Shown: positions 8,392-17,449, counted from the stretch's first letter. The stretch: DNA of 64,000 bases from Pseudofrankia coriaricola (GCF_001854805.1 NZ_MBLO01000036.1:1-64000); one strand, 5' to 3'. Program-made: numbers and translations. Notes: generated from the letters alone by a model not told the origin.

Positions 8392-10797
8392 TCAGGTTGG
8401 GAAGTGCACGCTGGGGGTGTGAGCGAGGCGTCTTGGGTCGGGGAAGCCGAGGCTGGTGTAGCCGGGGGCGCGTTTGGTGAGTGATGCGGCGAGTACAGCG
8501 GTCAGTTCGTCGTGGTAGTCGTGGACTTCGGCGGTGGTCTTGCCGTCGTGGGGGCGCAGGATGCGGCCGGTGTACTGGACGAGGCGTCCCTTGTAGGAGA
8601 CGGGCGCGGCGAGGAACAGGGTGTCCAGGGCGGGGCAGTCGAATCCTTCGCCGGCGTAGGGGCCGGTGGCGACGGCGAGCAGGGGCGGACCGCCGGGTTG
8701 TGGCGTCAGGCGAGCGAGCGCGGCCGTCCTGTCTTTGGCACCCATGCCGCCGCGGAGCACGACAGGGTCGTGGCCCATGTCGCGCAGCGCGTCGGCGATT
8801 TTCTGTAGATGTGCGGTCCAGGTGGTGAGGACCAGGCAGTTTCTGCCTTGAGCCAGGGCGGCGGCGACATCCGCGGTGACTTGGCGGATGCGCTGGCTGT
8901 TCGCGATCAGGTCTTTGTAGATCTCGGCCATCCCGCCCGGGGCGGTCGGGTCGGCGTCGCCCGCGTAGCGGTAGCCGGTGGGGTGGACATGCAGCACAGG
9001 TGTTGGCCGTCCGTCGGGGGCGCTGCCGGGCAGCATGGGGATGCCATCGGCGGGCTCGTGGGGGCCGGTGATGGTGTGGCGGACCGGGCCGACGTGCAGG
9101 GTGATGAGGTCGTCGAGCTTGTCACGCCGGTATGGGGTGGCAGTCAGGCCGAGCCAGCGTCGGGCCGGGATTTGCTTGACCGCGTGGGTGAAGGCTGCGG
9201 CCGGAACGTGGTGGCACTCGTCAGCGACGACGAGGCCGTAGCCAGCGGTCAGTTCGGCGATGTCCTCGCGGCGGGCGAGGGTTTGCAGAGTAAGGATGTC
9301 GACGGTCCCGCGCAGTTTGGCGCGGCCGCCACCGAGCTGTCCTGCCTTGATCCCCAGGAACTCGGCGATCCGGGTCCGCCATTGGTCCGCGAGTGCCTTG
9401 CGGTCCACCAGGACCAGGGTCGGTGTCTGGTGAGCGGCGATGACCGCGCAGGCCATCACGGTCTTGCCGGAGCCCGGCGGCGCGACCAGGACGCCGAGGT
9501 CGTGTTCGGTCAGCTTCGTGAGGGCTTCGTGTTGTACGGCGGTGAGTGTGGCGGTGCAGGTAAATGCGTGTGCGATGCCAGTGACCCGTTCGTCGGTGAC
9601 GTCCAGCCGGCTGCCGGCCTGCTCGGTGAGCGAAGCGACGGTGGGGAGCATGCCGCGCGGCAGGATCAGGCCGCCGTCGAGGGTCTCGTCGTAGCTGTGC
9701 AGGAACCGGGGGATGCCGTAGGTGGAAGCGCGCATTCGCTGCCGTTCCTGGAACAACGGATTGTGCATGGAGGCAGCGTGCCGCAGCGTCGCGGCCAGGC
9801 CCGGGGTCAGCTCCGACTGCTCGACCCGGATGCCAGCTCCGAGCCGGGCGTGGAGGACAGCGGCGACGGCGGGCCGGGTCACGGTTGAGGTGGGGGAAGC
9901 GAGCGTGGTGGCCTCGGCGGCCACGGCGACCCGTCCGACGCGGTCGACGGCACGTCTGAGTTCCTGCGGGGTCATCCGGCCGAGCGTGGACAGGTAGGCC
10001 CACTGGTCGGCATGCGGCTCCAGGATGGCCAGGTCCAGGAAGACGGTTGCGCCGTTCTGTCGGGCAGGTTTGAACAGCGGCGCAGCGATCAGGTTTCCCA
10101 TGCCCCCTGTCGGGAGCATGTCCTGTGACGGGAACAGCCGGTCGTAGCTGGCCAGGCTCAGCCGGCCGCGTAGCGCCATCGCCTCCCGCAACAGTCCGCT
10201 ACCCAGGCGGCGGGCCGTCTCGGCGGGGACCGGCGAGGTGAAGAACACCCACGCGTGCGCGCCCGTACCCGACCGGGACACCTCCAAGGCGACAGGGACC
10301 TGGAGGGCGCGGCCGGCCTTGATGTACATCAGCGCGTCGAACATCGCCTCGGGCCCGTCGAAGTCGGCGGCCAGCCACCAGCAGCGGTCACCGTCCAGCA
10401 GCGGGTACACGCCGACGTGCATCTCGCCTTTCAGATGGGCGGCCAGAACGTCGGCGGTAAGCGGAAGGTAGTCGCGGTCCTCGTGTCGGACGCCCTTGCG
10501 CCATCCTCCGCGCACCGCCGGGACCCAGCCCGACTTGCCAGTGCGGCGGTTGTCGAACCGGACCGCGTACACGTCCGTGCGGGCGGCGAACAGTGCCCCG
10601 AAAAACGCCACCTTCGCCGCGGGCGGGGAGCCGTTGTTCACCAGCCCTGGAGGTGCTTCGAAGAAGGCCGCCTGCGTGGGGCCGGGCGGGGCCGCCTGCT
10701 GCGGGGTGAGCTTCAGCAAGCGCAGTAGGCGAGTATTCTCGGCCCGCAACCGCGCCAGCTCAGCCTCGACCTCCGGTGGAAGCTCCGCCACAGTCAC
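8392..10797 (-). CDS. TOTE-type AEP primase fused to SF2 DEAD/DEAH helicase
   Basis: An 801-residue two-part protein. Residues about 8-30 form a leucine-rich coiled coil. Residues about 55-290 are an archaeo-eukaryotic primase domain of the TOTE conflict-system class: D145-F-D147 (WLAADFDG) and S174...H181 (SRSGTGAH), with a third aspartate at about 255 (TVFLDLAIL). Residues about 415-760 are an SF2 helicase: Walker A APPGSGKT (439-446), DECH (526-529), TATP (552-555) and QYTGRILR (741-748). The protein ends soon after the helicase, with no nuclease domain. It starts at GTG 10797 (or GTG 10791), only 7 bp from a CRISPR repeat. Proteins of this class are thought to act in defence or element conflict; the mechanism is inferred. 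Confidence 0.85.
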   Translation of the reverse strand: MTVAELPPEVEAELARLRAENTRLLRLLKLTPQQAAPPGPTQAAFFEAPPGLVNNGSPPAAKVAFFGALFAARTDVYAVRFDNRRTGKSGWVPAVRGGWRKGVRHEDRDYLPLTADVLAAHLKGEMHVGVYPLLDGDRCWWLAADFDGPEAMFDALMYIKAGRALQVPVALEVSRSGTGAHAWVFFTSPVPAETARRLGSGLLREAMALRGRLSLASYDRLFPSQDMLPTGGMGNLIAAPLFKPARQNGATVFLDLAILEPHADQWAYLSTLGRMTPQELRRAVDRVGRVAVAAEATTLASPTSTVTRPAVAAVLHARLGAGIRVEQSELTPGLAATLRHAASMHNPLFQERQRMRASTYGIPRFLHSYDETLDGGLILPRGMLPTVASLTEQAGSRLDVTDERVTGIAHAFTCTATLTAVQHEALTKLTEHDLGVLVAPPGSGKTVMACAVIAAHQTPTLVLVDRKALADQWRTRIAEFLGIKAGQLGGGRAKLRGTVDILTLQTLARREDIAELTAGYGLVVADECHHVPAAAFTHAVKQIPARRWLGLTATPYRRDKLDDLITLHVGPVRHTITGPHEPADGIPMLPGSAPDGRPTPVLHVHPTGYRYAGDADPTAPGGMAEIYKDLIANSQRIRQVTADVAAALAQGRNCLVLTTWTAHLQKIADALRDMGHDPVVLRGGMGAKDRTAALARLTPQPGGPPLLAVATGPYAGEGFDCPALDTLFLAAPVSYKGRLVQYTGRILRPHDGKTTAEVHDYHDELTAVLAASLTKRAPGYTSLGFPDPRRLAHTPSVHFPT

Positions 10798-10803
10798 AAA
10801 CTA

Positions 10804-10955
10804 GTCGTCCCCGCACGCGCGGGGATCTTCCAACGTGAGTACGCCGGTCCGCGATGGGTGCTCGCGGTCGTCCCCGCACGCGCGGGGATCTTCCCAGGGG
10901 TGAGGCAGACTCAGACATGGGTCTCCCGTCGTCCCCGCACGCGCGGGGATCTTCC
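10804..10955 (+). CRISPR. Type I-E-like CRISPR mini-array, 3 repeats
   Basis: Three identical 28-bp repeats lie at 10804-10831, 10867-10894 and 10928-10955. Each begins GTCGTCCCCGC and ends GCGGGGATCTTCC, the dyad layout of I-E repeats. The spacers are 10832-10866 (35 nt) and 10895-10927 (33 nt). By repeat convention the transcript would read rightwards, putting the leader side at 10804, where the primase-helicase start codon sits instead. No cas gene is visible in the window, and no AT-rich leader is seen. Reading the minus strand through the repeats gives the well-known spurious peptide DPRACGDD. Confidence 0.93.
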
Positions 10956-11021
10956 GGGGCTCATGATCTGCGATCCGCTCAGGTCCCGGAACACCCGGTA
11001 CAACTTCCCGTCGTATTCGCT
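10911..11021 (-). pseudogene. Possible gene tail running into the CRISPR array
   Basis: A minus-strand frame reads SEYDGKLYRVFRDLSGSQ, protein-like and without alanine/arginine shadow character. It is bounded upstream by a stop and enters the third CRISPR repeat, ending at a TGA at 10911. It may be the relic of a gene cut by the array. I do not recognise a family. Confidence 0.2.
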
Positions 11022-11038
11022 CTACCCAGAGACCTGAG

Positions 11039-11917
11039 CTATCGCGGGACCCGTGCCTGCGGCGGGTGGCCGGGCAGGCCGTGCTCGGCGAGCGGGCCGA
11101 GGCGCAGGGCCGCGTCCGCGCACCGGCAGGCGAGCTCAGGCAGGGCGCCCAGCGCGCTGCGCCACGCGCCAGGTACGCCACCGCGGTCGCTGTCGTGCAG
11201 CAGGATCGTGGCGCCGCCGCGCAGGTCGGGCCCGACGGCGGCCAGGACGGACAGCGGCGTGGCGCCCGCCTCCCAGTCACGTCCACGCGCCGTCCAGAGC
11301 ACCGGGGTCAGCTCGAGGCGGCGGGCGGCGGCGAGCACCGCGGCCGACAGGATGCCGTGGGGCGGCCGGACGAACCGGGGCGGGCGGCCGGTCGCCGCGG
11401 CGACCAGCTCGTGGGTGCGGGCAAGCTGGTCGTAGGTGGACAGCGGGCCACGCAGCAGCATCGGCTTGCGGTCCCAGCCGTGGATGGCCAGCTCGTGCCC
11501 GGCGGCGGCCATGTCGACGACGAGCCCCGGCGCGCGGCTGACCGCGTCGCCGAGGACGAAGAAGGTCGCGCGGATCTCGAGCTCCTCGAGGACCTCGAGG
11601 AAATGGGGCGTGGAACGCGGGTCCGGCCCGTCGTCGAAGGTCAGCGCCACATGGTCGGCGGCGCCGAACCCGGCAAGGGCGGGGGTGAGCCGGCCACGGA
11701 CCCCGCGCAGCGCCGTCACCGCGGGCAGCCCGTAGCCCAGTCCCGCCACCACGGCGGCGCCCGCCACGGCCGGCCAGGAAACCACCGCGCCGACCGGCAG
11801 CCCCAGGACGCCGACGAGCGCCCGCCGCGCCGGGCCGCGCGGCCCGCCCGCGATGGTCACCGCCTCGCGAGACGCAGTCATCGGGTCGGTCACCGAATCG
11901 GCCACCATGTATCGCAC
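11039..11917 (-). CDS. Polysaccharide deacetylase (NodB-like), membrane-anchored
   Basis: A 292-residue carbohydrate esterase family 4-type protein, expected to remove acetyl groups from cell-wall or other N-acetylated glycans outside the membrane. Residues about 28-70 give one or two hydrophobic helices (VGVLGLPVGAVVSWPAVAGA) acting as anchor. The NodB domain has motif 1 VALTFDDGPDP, motif 3 RFVRPPHG and a late ILLHDSD. Motif 2, normally H-(S/T)-x-x-H, reads HGWDRKP, so the second histidine ligand is missing. The start is GTG 11917, or ATG 11908. Confidence 0.85.
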   Translation of the reverse strand: MRYMVADSVTDPMTASREAVTIAGGPRGPARRALVGVLGLPVGAVVSWPAVAGAAVVAGLGYGLPAVTALRGVRGRLTPALAGFGAADHVALTFDDGPDPRSTPHFLEVLEELEIRATFFVLGDAVSRAPGLVVDMAAAGHELAIHGWDRKPMLLRGPLSTYDQLARTHELVAAATGRPPRFVRPPHGILSAAVLAAARRLELTPVLWTARGRDWEAGATPLSVLAAVGPDLRGGATILLHDSDRGGVPGAWRSALGALPELACRCADAALRLGPLAEHGLPGHPPQARVPR

Positions 11918-12072
11918 TGTGCCATGGCTATCGCGAATAGCCCCTCATCTCACCACCCGGCGCGCCCAAAGCGACACGGCAGTCGCCCTTGCCGCACGGG
12001 GCGGCGACGAGCGCGGCGAGGATCAACCGCCCAGGCCGGCGGACGGCGATGGCTGCCGGCGGCGCGGCGAGG

Positions 12073-13017
12073 TCAGACAGCGCTGGGCGCGTCGGCGACC
12101 TCGGCCTCGGTGGGCATGGACGGGCCGGCCCCGAACCGGCCGACCGCGAGGCCGGCGGCCGCGTTCGCCCGTTCGAGGGCCTCCGCCGGGGCCACTCCCG
12201 CGGCCAGCGACGCGCCGAGCGCCCCGCAGAAGCAGTCGCCCGCGCCGGTGGTGTCGACCACCGGCACCCGCCGGCCGGGCACGGCAAGCACCTCGCCGCC
12301 GATCCGCGCCAGCGCGCCGTCCGCTCCCAGGGTCACCACCACGTCGCCGAGCGGCGTGCCGTCCGGAGCGGCCAGCCGGTCGCCGGAGCGCAGCAGTTCC
12401 TCGACCCCCCGCGCGGCGCCGCCCACGCCCGTTCCGATGCCCACCAACTGGGCGAACTCGGTCTCGTTGACGACCAGAACGTCCACGGCGGCGAGCAGCT
12501 CCCGGCTCGGCACGCGAAACGGCGCCAGATTGAGAATCGTCGTCGCGCCGGCGGCGCGGGCGGCGCGCGCCGCCGACTCGTTGGTCTCGGCCGGGATCTC
12601 GCCCTGCAGCAGCACGACGTCACTCGGGCGGATCGCCGCGTCGGTCACTCTCGTCGGGCTCACAGCCGCGTTGGCGCCGGCGACCACGATGACGGTGTTC
12701 TCGCCATCGTCGGCGACCGTGATCAGCGCGGTGCCCGATGGGCCGCGCTCGGTCCGGACCCACGCGGTGTCGATGCGTTCGGCGTCGAGGAAGCCGGATA
12801 GCACGGTCCCGAAGCCGTCGGCGCCGACCGCGCCGACGAGCACCGTCGGGGCGCCGAGCCGGCGGGCGGCCACGGCCTGGTTGGCGCCTTTGCCGCCGGG
12901 CACCTGGTGCACCGAGCCGCCGGCGAGTGTCTCGCCGGGCGCCGGCAGCCGAGGCACCGTCACCACCACGTCCATGTTGATGGAACCAATGACGACGACC
13001 CGCCCGCGCTCAGCCAC
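12073..13017 (-). CDS. rbsK: Ribokinase
   Basis: A 314-residue PfkB-family sugar kinase that phosphorylates D-ribose to ribose 5-phosphate using ATP. The N-terminus GSINMDVVVTVPRLPAPGET, followed by GGKGANQAVAARRLG, is the ribokinase substrate-lid and sugar-binding signature. The C-terminal DTTGAGDCFCGAL contains the anion hole and catalytic aspartate. The length matches E. coli ribokinase. It starts with GTG at 13017. No ribose transporter or repressor is adjacent, so the sugar could also be another pentose or a nucleoside-derived ribose. Confidence 0.9.
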   Translation of the reverse strand: MAERGRVVVIGSINMDVVVTVPRLPAPGETLAGGSVHQVPGGKGANQAVAARRLGAPTVLVGAVGADGFGTVLSGFLDAERIDTAWVRTERGPSGTALITVADDGENTVIVVAGANAAVSPTRVTDAAIRPSDVVLLQGEIPAETNESAARAARAAGATTILNLAPFRVPSRELLAAVDVLVVNETEFAQLVGIGTGVGGAARGVEELLRSGDRLAAPDGTPLGDVVVTLGADGALARIGGEVLAVPGRRVPVVDTTGAGDCFCGALGASLAAGVAPAEALERANAAAGLAVGRFGAGPSMPTEAEVADAPSAV

Positions 13018-13115
13018 GCCTCATCCTCGCCCGCCTGCCTGGCCGGGCACATGCGGTGGCCTTCACATGAGCCCAGCCCGTCCGGCCCACGCGGCCGGGG
13101 TCGGGCACGGCGTGA

Positions 13116-13652
13116 TCAGGCCGCGGTGGCGAGGTCGTGCAGCGCCGTGACCGTGCGCCAGTTGCGGGTGGTGGCCGTGACCGCGAGCCGGCGCTCGATC
13201 GCGGTGTTGTTGAGCTTGGTGCGCCCGTAGCCGTGCGGGCAGTGCAGGTAGACCTCCCGCCCGACGACGGCGACGTCCTCGCCCTCGGCCGTGAGCGCGG
13301 CGAGCCCGGCGACGCGGGCCTTGTCAGGCTGGTCCGCCAGGAACGTGACGTGCAGTTTGGTGGGGTCCGGCTCACGGTCAAGGAACGGGTTGCCGGCGGC
13401 CAACGCGGCAAGTTCGTCCCGGTTGCGCAGCAGGACCGTGGTGCGCACGCCGATCTCCCGGTCGATGCGGGCCTCGATGTCCGCCGCTAGCGCCGACCGG
13501 GGTGCCTCGGTGCCGAACAGCACGTTGCCGGTCCGCAGATAGGTCGAGATCCCCGCATACCCGAGTCCGGAGAAGATGGCGTGCAGGTCAGCCATGCCGA
13601 CCTTGACGCCGCCAACATTGATCCCGCGCAGCAGCGCCGCGTAGGTGGTCAC
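13116..13652 (-). CDS. DUF1697 family protein
   Basis: A 178-residue protein of the widespread DUF1697 family. It has the characteristic opening YAALLRGINVGGVKVGMADL, then YLRTGNVLFG (usual YIQSGNVVF), then a lysine-rich end (PHGYGRTKLNNTAIERRL). The biochemical function is unknown. GAAGGAGG precedes the GTG start at 13652. It is 98 bp upstream of the ribokinase in the same orientation. Confidence 0.9.
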   Translation of the reverse strand: MTTYAALLRGINVGGVKVGMADLHAIFSGLGYAGISTYLRTGNVLFGTEAPRSALAADIEARIDREIGVRTTVLLRNRDELAALAAGNPFLDREPDPTKLHVTFLADQPDKARVAGLAALTAEGEDVAVVGREVYLHCPHGYGRTKLNNTAIERRLAVTATTRNWRTVTALHDLATAA

Positions 13653-13745
13653 CAGCCTCCTTCCGGCCCCCCACGCGGCACTCTACGAGCACGAGGCACC
13701 CGCTCTCGGCTAGTTCACCGATCCGACAGAATCCGCGCGGACCCC

Positions 13746-16547
13746 CTAGCGCCGAGGCGCAGCCGCCGAAGCCGCCCCGGCGGCCCGGCCGGTGGGCTCG
13801 CCCGCGCTGGCCGGGCCGGCAGGGCTTCCCGGGCCCGCGGACCGCCTCGAGCCGGTGCCAGCCGACGCCGAACCCGCCTCGCCCACCGCGGCACCGCCCG
13901 GCGCCGGGGTGACGCCCCGCGCCGCGCCCGAACTGTTCCGCGCAGCCCCCGGGGCCGCACCGGTCGCGCTCGCCGCCTTGGTCACTCCGGCCGCCTTGGT
14001 CGCTGTGGTCGCCTTCGTTGCCTTGGTCACGCCGGCCGCCCTGGTCACTTTGGCGGCGCCAGCAACCCCAGTCCCCTTGACGGCGCCAGTCACACCGTTC
14101 CCCTTGGTGGCACTGGTCCCCTTGGCGGCGCTGGCCGCGCGACTCCCCTTGACGGCACTCGCCGCGCCGGTTGCCCCACTCCCCTTGACGGTGTCAGTAG
14201 CACCGCTTCCCTTGGCGGCACTCGCCGCGTCACTCGCCTTGACGGCGGCGGCTCGTTCGGTGTCCTGGCGCGCGGCGGCCGCCGGGGCCGAACTTGCCGT
14301 GGTTACGGCGGCGGTCGCGGGAACCGCCGCGGCCGCGGCGGCCCTGGCGGCCACCGGCGTCCGGAGTGCCGGCGGCTGGCGCGCCTTCCCGCGCGCCGCG
14401 GCCGCCGGCGTCGCATCCGACCTGGGCGACGGAATCTCGGCCGACGTCGCATTTCCGGACCGGCCGGCTCCAGCCGCCGACGTGCCGGCCGTGGCGCCTC
14501 GTGCCCTGGCCGCGCCGGTCCTAGCCGCGCTGGTCTGGGTTGTGCTCGCTCCCGTGGCCCTCGTCGCGGCCGAGCCAGTCCCCGCGGCGCTCTTCGTCCT
14601 GGCCGTTCCCGTCCCGGTCGCACTCTTCCCAGCCGCGCTCTTCCGGGCGGCGCTCGCCGCGGCGGCGCCATGGGTGAGCGTGCCTCGGGCCGCGGCGTCG
14701 CCGCTCGCCGCCACGCGAGGACGGGGCACCCCGCCGGCCCGGCCGCGGCTCCCGTCCAGCATGCGCTGGACCGCGAGATCGGCGAACGCCGCGATCGTCA
14801 ACGCTGGGCCCACGCCAAGCGGCCCGGGCAGCGCGGCGCCGTCCAGGACGTACAGGCCGGGGTGATCGAAGACCTGGCCAAGCCCGTCGACGACGCCGTC
14901 GCGCGGGTTGTCTCCCATCGGGGCACCGCCGAGCGGGTGCGCGGTGACCCGACGGCGCGGCGTGGCCAGCGGGTGCGACTCGAGCCGGCCGCCGAGGCCG
15001 TCGGCCAGCCGCGCCATCGCCGCGCGCATCCGCTCGGCGTCCACATCCCGGTCCGCGCCGGCGCGTTCGAGGCCGAGCCGGTCGCCGTCCAGCCGCAGCA
15101 CTCCGTCGGCCGCGGGCCGGCCCATGGCGAGCAGGGGCAGGACGGCTTCCCCGTCCGCGCCGGCCTCGGCGAGCCGGGACAGCTGTCCGCGCAGGTCGTC
15201 CGGTCCACCGCGCAGCCGCTCGGCGGCCCAGTCTCGGGCGAGCCGCAGTGGATGGACCAGGCTGCCCCGCAGGCCACCGCCACCTCCGCCGGCGGCGGCC
15301 CGGTGGCCCGCCAGTAGCCAGGAGACGAACGTGGGTACGCCGGCGTCCTGGATGTGGAAGCCGGGCTCGCCGTCGGGCCCGTCCGGCACCGCCACGGCCG
15401 AGGTGACGGTCGGGGCGGCGCCCAGCGGCCAGAGAGAGCCATCCTCGCGGCGGGCGCCAGCCACCAGCCCGAGCGCGTCGCCGTTGCCGCTGAAGCCGTG
15501 CCCGAGCATCGGGCTGAGCCCCGGCAGCGCGGCCCGGCTGCGTAGCAACAGGTAGGTGGAACCGAGCGCGCCCGCGGCCAACACGACCCGCGCGCAGCGC
15601 ACCGTACGCGCCGGCAGCATGGCCAGGTCACGCGACGTGCCGTCGACGGCGCCGTGGTGCTCGGCGTAGGTGACGACCCAGCCGCCGCCGTCGTCCGGCG
15701 CGATCGCCAACACCTCACAACGCGTGCGGATCTCCGCGCCGTGGTAGGCCGCCGCCGACAGGTAGGTGTGGTCCAGGCTGTTCTTGGCCCCGTGGTTGCA
15801 GCCGAGGACGCAGTCGCCGGCGAGCTGGCAGGTCGCGCGGGCGCGGCCGTGCACGTTGCCGTAAGGGGCTTCGGGGAGCGCGAGCCCAGGCGCGGTGACG
15901 CCGAGGGCGGCGAAGCTGACCGCGAGCGCCGGCTGCCGCCATTCCAGCCCCATCCGCTCGGCCGCGGCGCGCAGCGCGGTGGTCCGCTCGGTGGCCTCGT
16001 AACCGGGGCGCCCGGCCGGGAATGGCGCCGCGCCGAGCATCTTCTCCACCGCGTCGTAGTGCGGTTCGAGGTCAGCGCGGCTGATCGGCCACGGCCGACC
16101 GGCGGCCGCCCGGCGGCGCGAGCCTGCGCCCGCCGACCCGCCGGCGCCGCGGGTCCGGCTCGCGGCTTCGGCGCCAGCGCGACCGCCGGTCGCGGCCCCC
16201 CCGCGGCTCGCCCGCGCGTCGGGTTGCACGAACCAGCGTTCGTCGGCGCGCATCAGCGCGTTCGCGAAGACCAGCGAGCCGCCGCCGAGCCCCGACGACA
16301 CCACCGCGTCGAACCCGCCCAGCGACCAGATGTCGAACAGGCCGTGCCTGCCCTCGCCGGGGTTCCAGTATTCGCGGGCCACCTCGCGCGGCGTACGCGG
16401 GAAGGCGCCCGGCGGGTAGGCCCGGCCTCGTTCGAGCACCAACACATCACGGCCGGCCTCGGCGAGCCGGAACGCGGTGACCGATCCACCGAAGCCCGAC
16501 CCGACGACGACCGTCTCGACCTGCTCTGGCGCGGACTTGCGGACCAT
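13746..16547 (-). CDS. Cholesterol-oxidase-like GMC oxidoreductase with long H1-like tail
   Basis: 933 residues from the ATG at 16547, chosen because TVVVGSGFGGSVTAFRLAEA, the FAD-binding Rossmann motif, then lies near the N-terminus. The catalytic region ends with VTAHPLGGAPMGD and LYVLDGAALPGPLGVGPALT, typical of cholesterol-oxidase-type GMC enzymes. A low-complexity alanine/arginine insert (about residues 125-155) interrupts the FAD domain. After about residue 640 there is a roughly 290-residue tail of Ala, Lys, Thr, Ser and Gly with KGSGAT, VKGTG and TKATKA-type repeats, like histone H1 or the mycobacterial HupB tail. The tail is not normal for the family. Expected reaction: oxidation of a sterol or another secondary alcohol with O2. 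Confidence 0.85.
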   Translation of the reverse strand: MVRKSAPEQVETVVVGSGFGGSVTAFRLAEAGRDVLVLERGRAYPPGAFPRTPREVAREYWNPGEGRHGLFDIWSLGGFDAVVSSGLGGGSLVFANALMRADERWFVQPDARASRGGAATGGRAGAEAASRTRGAGGSAGAGSRRRAAAGRPWPISRADLEPHYDAVEKMLGAAPFPAGRPGYEATERTTALRAAAERMGLEWRQPALAVSFAALGVTAPGLALPEAPYGNVHGRARATCQLAGDCVLGCNHGAKNSLDHTYLSAAAYHGAEIRTRCEVLAIAPDDGGGWVVTYAEHHGAVDGTSRDLAMLPARTVRCARVVLAAGALGSTYLLLRSRAALPGLSPMLGHGFSGNGDALGLVAGARREDGSLWPLGAAPTVTSAVAVPDGPDGEPGFHIQDAGVPTFVSWLLAGHRAAAGGGGGGLRGSLVHPLRLARDWAAERLRGGPDDLRGQLSRLAEAGADGEAVLPLLAMGRPAADGVLRLDGDRLGLERAGADRDVDAERMRAAMARLADGLGGRLESHPLATPRRRVTAHPLGGAPMGDNPRDGVVDGLGQVFDHPGLYVLDGAALPGPLGVGPALTIAAFADLAVQRMLDGSRGRAGGVPRPRVAASGDAAARGTLTHGAAAASAARKSAAGKSATGTGTARTKSAAGTGSAATRATGASTTQTSAARTGAARARGATAGTSAAGAGRSGNATSAEIPSPRSDATPAAAARGKARQPPALRTPVAARAAAAAAVPATAAVTTASSAPAAAARQDTERAAAVKASDAASAAKGSGATDTVKGSGATGAASAVKGSRAASAAKGTSATKGNGVTGAVKGTGVAGAAKVTRAAGVTKATKATTATKAAGVTKAASATGAAPGAARNSSGAARGVTPAPGGAAVGEAGSASAGTGSRRSAGPGSPAGPASAGEPTGRAAGAASAAAPRR

Positions 16548-16922
16548 ACGCCCTCGGACCCTTCGCTGCGACAATCGGTCACCATCAATTCGGCACGCAC
16601 GGTAGTCGCCCGATTGCCATCTGTCGAAGAAGGGGAGGTACTGACTGGTCGCGTCCGCTTCCGGGCCACGCTGACATCGGCGGGTTCGAGGAGCGGGCGC
16701 CCACGACGGCGCTCCGGCGCCGCCCGTCCCAGGATGGTCAAGCTGGCGACAGAGCGTGACGCTGGGACGCATGGATACGCGCACGGCCAGCCGCGCACGG
16801 CCAGCATGGCGTGCCGGCGGCGCGGGACCGCCATGAGCCCGCGAGTCGCAGGAAGGCCCGTATCGTGCGCGCCAGACTTTCATCGATGTCGGCGGGGCTG
16901 GCCGCTACGGCCCAGAAACACC

Positions 16923-16954
16923 CGGAGCCGGCCGGGAAGTCCCGGTCGGCTCCG
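16923..16954. terminator. Strong hairpin, 15-bp arms
   Basis: CGGAGCCGGCCGGGA (16923-16937) pairs with TCCCGGTCGGCTCCG (16940-16954) with one mismatch and a 2-nt gap. GAAAGG follows rather than a T run. It may terminate transcripts entering from the right. Confidence 0.45.
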
Positions 16955-17059
16955 AAAGGTACTGGCCGCTCGTGACGGCCGTCATGCATTTCTCGCGCAA
17001 CGCCCGTGGACGGGCGGCGTCGCGGATGTGTCGCGGGTAACTCGGGGTCTGTCTCTTTG

Positions 17060-17078
17060 GTGCCGGGTTGCCCGGCAC
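17060..17078. terminator. Hairpin with 8-bp perfect stem
   Basis: GTGCCGGG and CCCGGCAC pair around TTG, followed by TTGG. It lies 200 bp beyond the stop of the small gene at 17279 on the minus strand and is a possible terminator. Confidence 0.4.
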
Positions 17079-17278
17079 TTGGTTGGCCGGTCTCGCGCGC
17101 CCGCCCGTGTCGTGGGTCACTCGGCCCGGTATCCGGCGGGCCTCGTTGCCAGCCGCCCGAAAGTGGATACCGCCGGTATTCGGGAAGGCGCCGAATACGA
17201 GCCGGCCGAAACGCCCGGCCCCGCGCCCCCGGCCACCGCCATATGCGGCGGCCCGGCAGCGCGGATGACGCCGAGGTC

Positions 17279-17449
17279 CTACAGGGACGAGCCCTGGCGG
17301 ACGAGGATGACCTCGAGCTCGTGGCGAGCGTTCGGCGAGAGGGCGTCCTGGGCGAGGTAGGTCTCGAGGGCCCGGCGCTGGCGGCGGGCGACCCGGCGGG
17401 CGGCGGCCTGCGACCGCAGACGCGTGATGGTGGAGGTGTCGTTGCTCAT
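17279..17449 (-). CDS. Small basic hypothetical protein (56 aa)
   Basis: A 56-residue protein starting MSNDTSTITRLRSQAAARRV and ending ELEVILVRQGSSL. The ATG at 17449 is preceded by AGGAGA at the right distance, a better signal than any upstream start. It is probably two amphipathic helices with an arginine-rich middle (RVARRQRRALE), so nucleic-acid or membrane contact is possible. I do not recognise a family. A fairly AT-rich region upstream (17490-17600) could be its promoter. Confidence 0.6.
   Translation of the reverse strand: MSNDTSTITRLRSQAAARRVARRQRRALETYLAQDALSPNARHELEVILVRQGSSL

Larger units (their letters stand above)
16548..17278. other. Intergenic region with two hairpins
   Basis: No supported gene in 730 bp. 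Hairpins lie at 16923-16954 and 17060-17078. The stretch 16570-16650 is less GC-rich than its surroundings and may hold the promoter for the GMC gene. Confidence 0.5.

Noticed and set aside
11007-11035. Possible fourth degenerate CRISPR repeat (GTCGTATTCGC)
   Set aside because: Only the first five bases match the repeat and the spacing would be 54 nt.
10801-11286. 161-residue ORF ending in DPRACGDD repeats
   Set aside because: Translation of CRISPR repeats, a familiar annotation artefact.
11066-13150. 694-residue plus-strand ORF
   Set aside because: Antisense to the deacetylase and ribokinase; low-complexity, no motif.
13581-15317. 578-residue plus-strand ORF antisense to the GMC tail
   Set aside because: Gly/Arg-rich mirror of the repetitive tail; the sense strand carries the recognisable enzyme.
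16548-16883. N-terminal 112-residue extension of the GMC gene
   Set aside because: Arg/Pro-rich sequence before the FAD motif with no homology; the ATG at 16547 is the sensible start.
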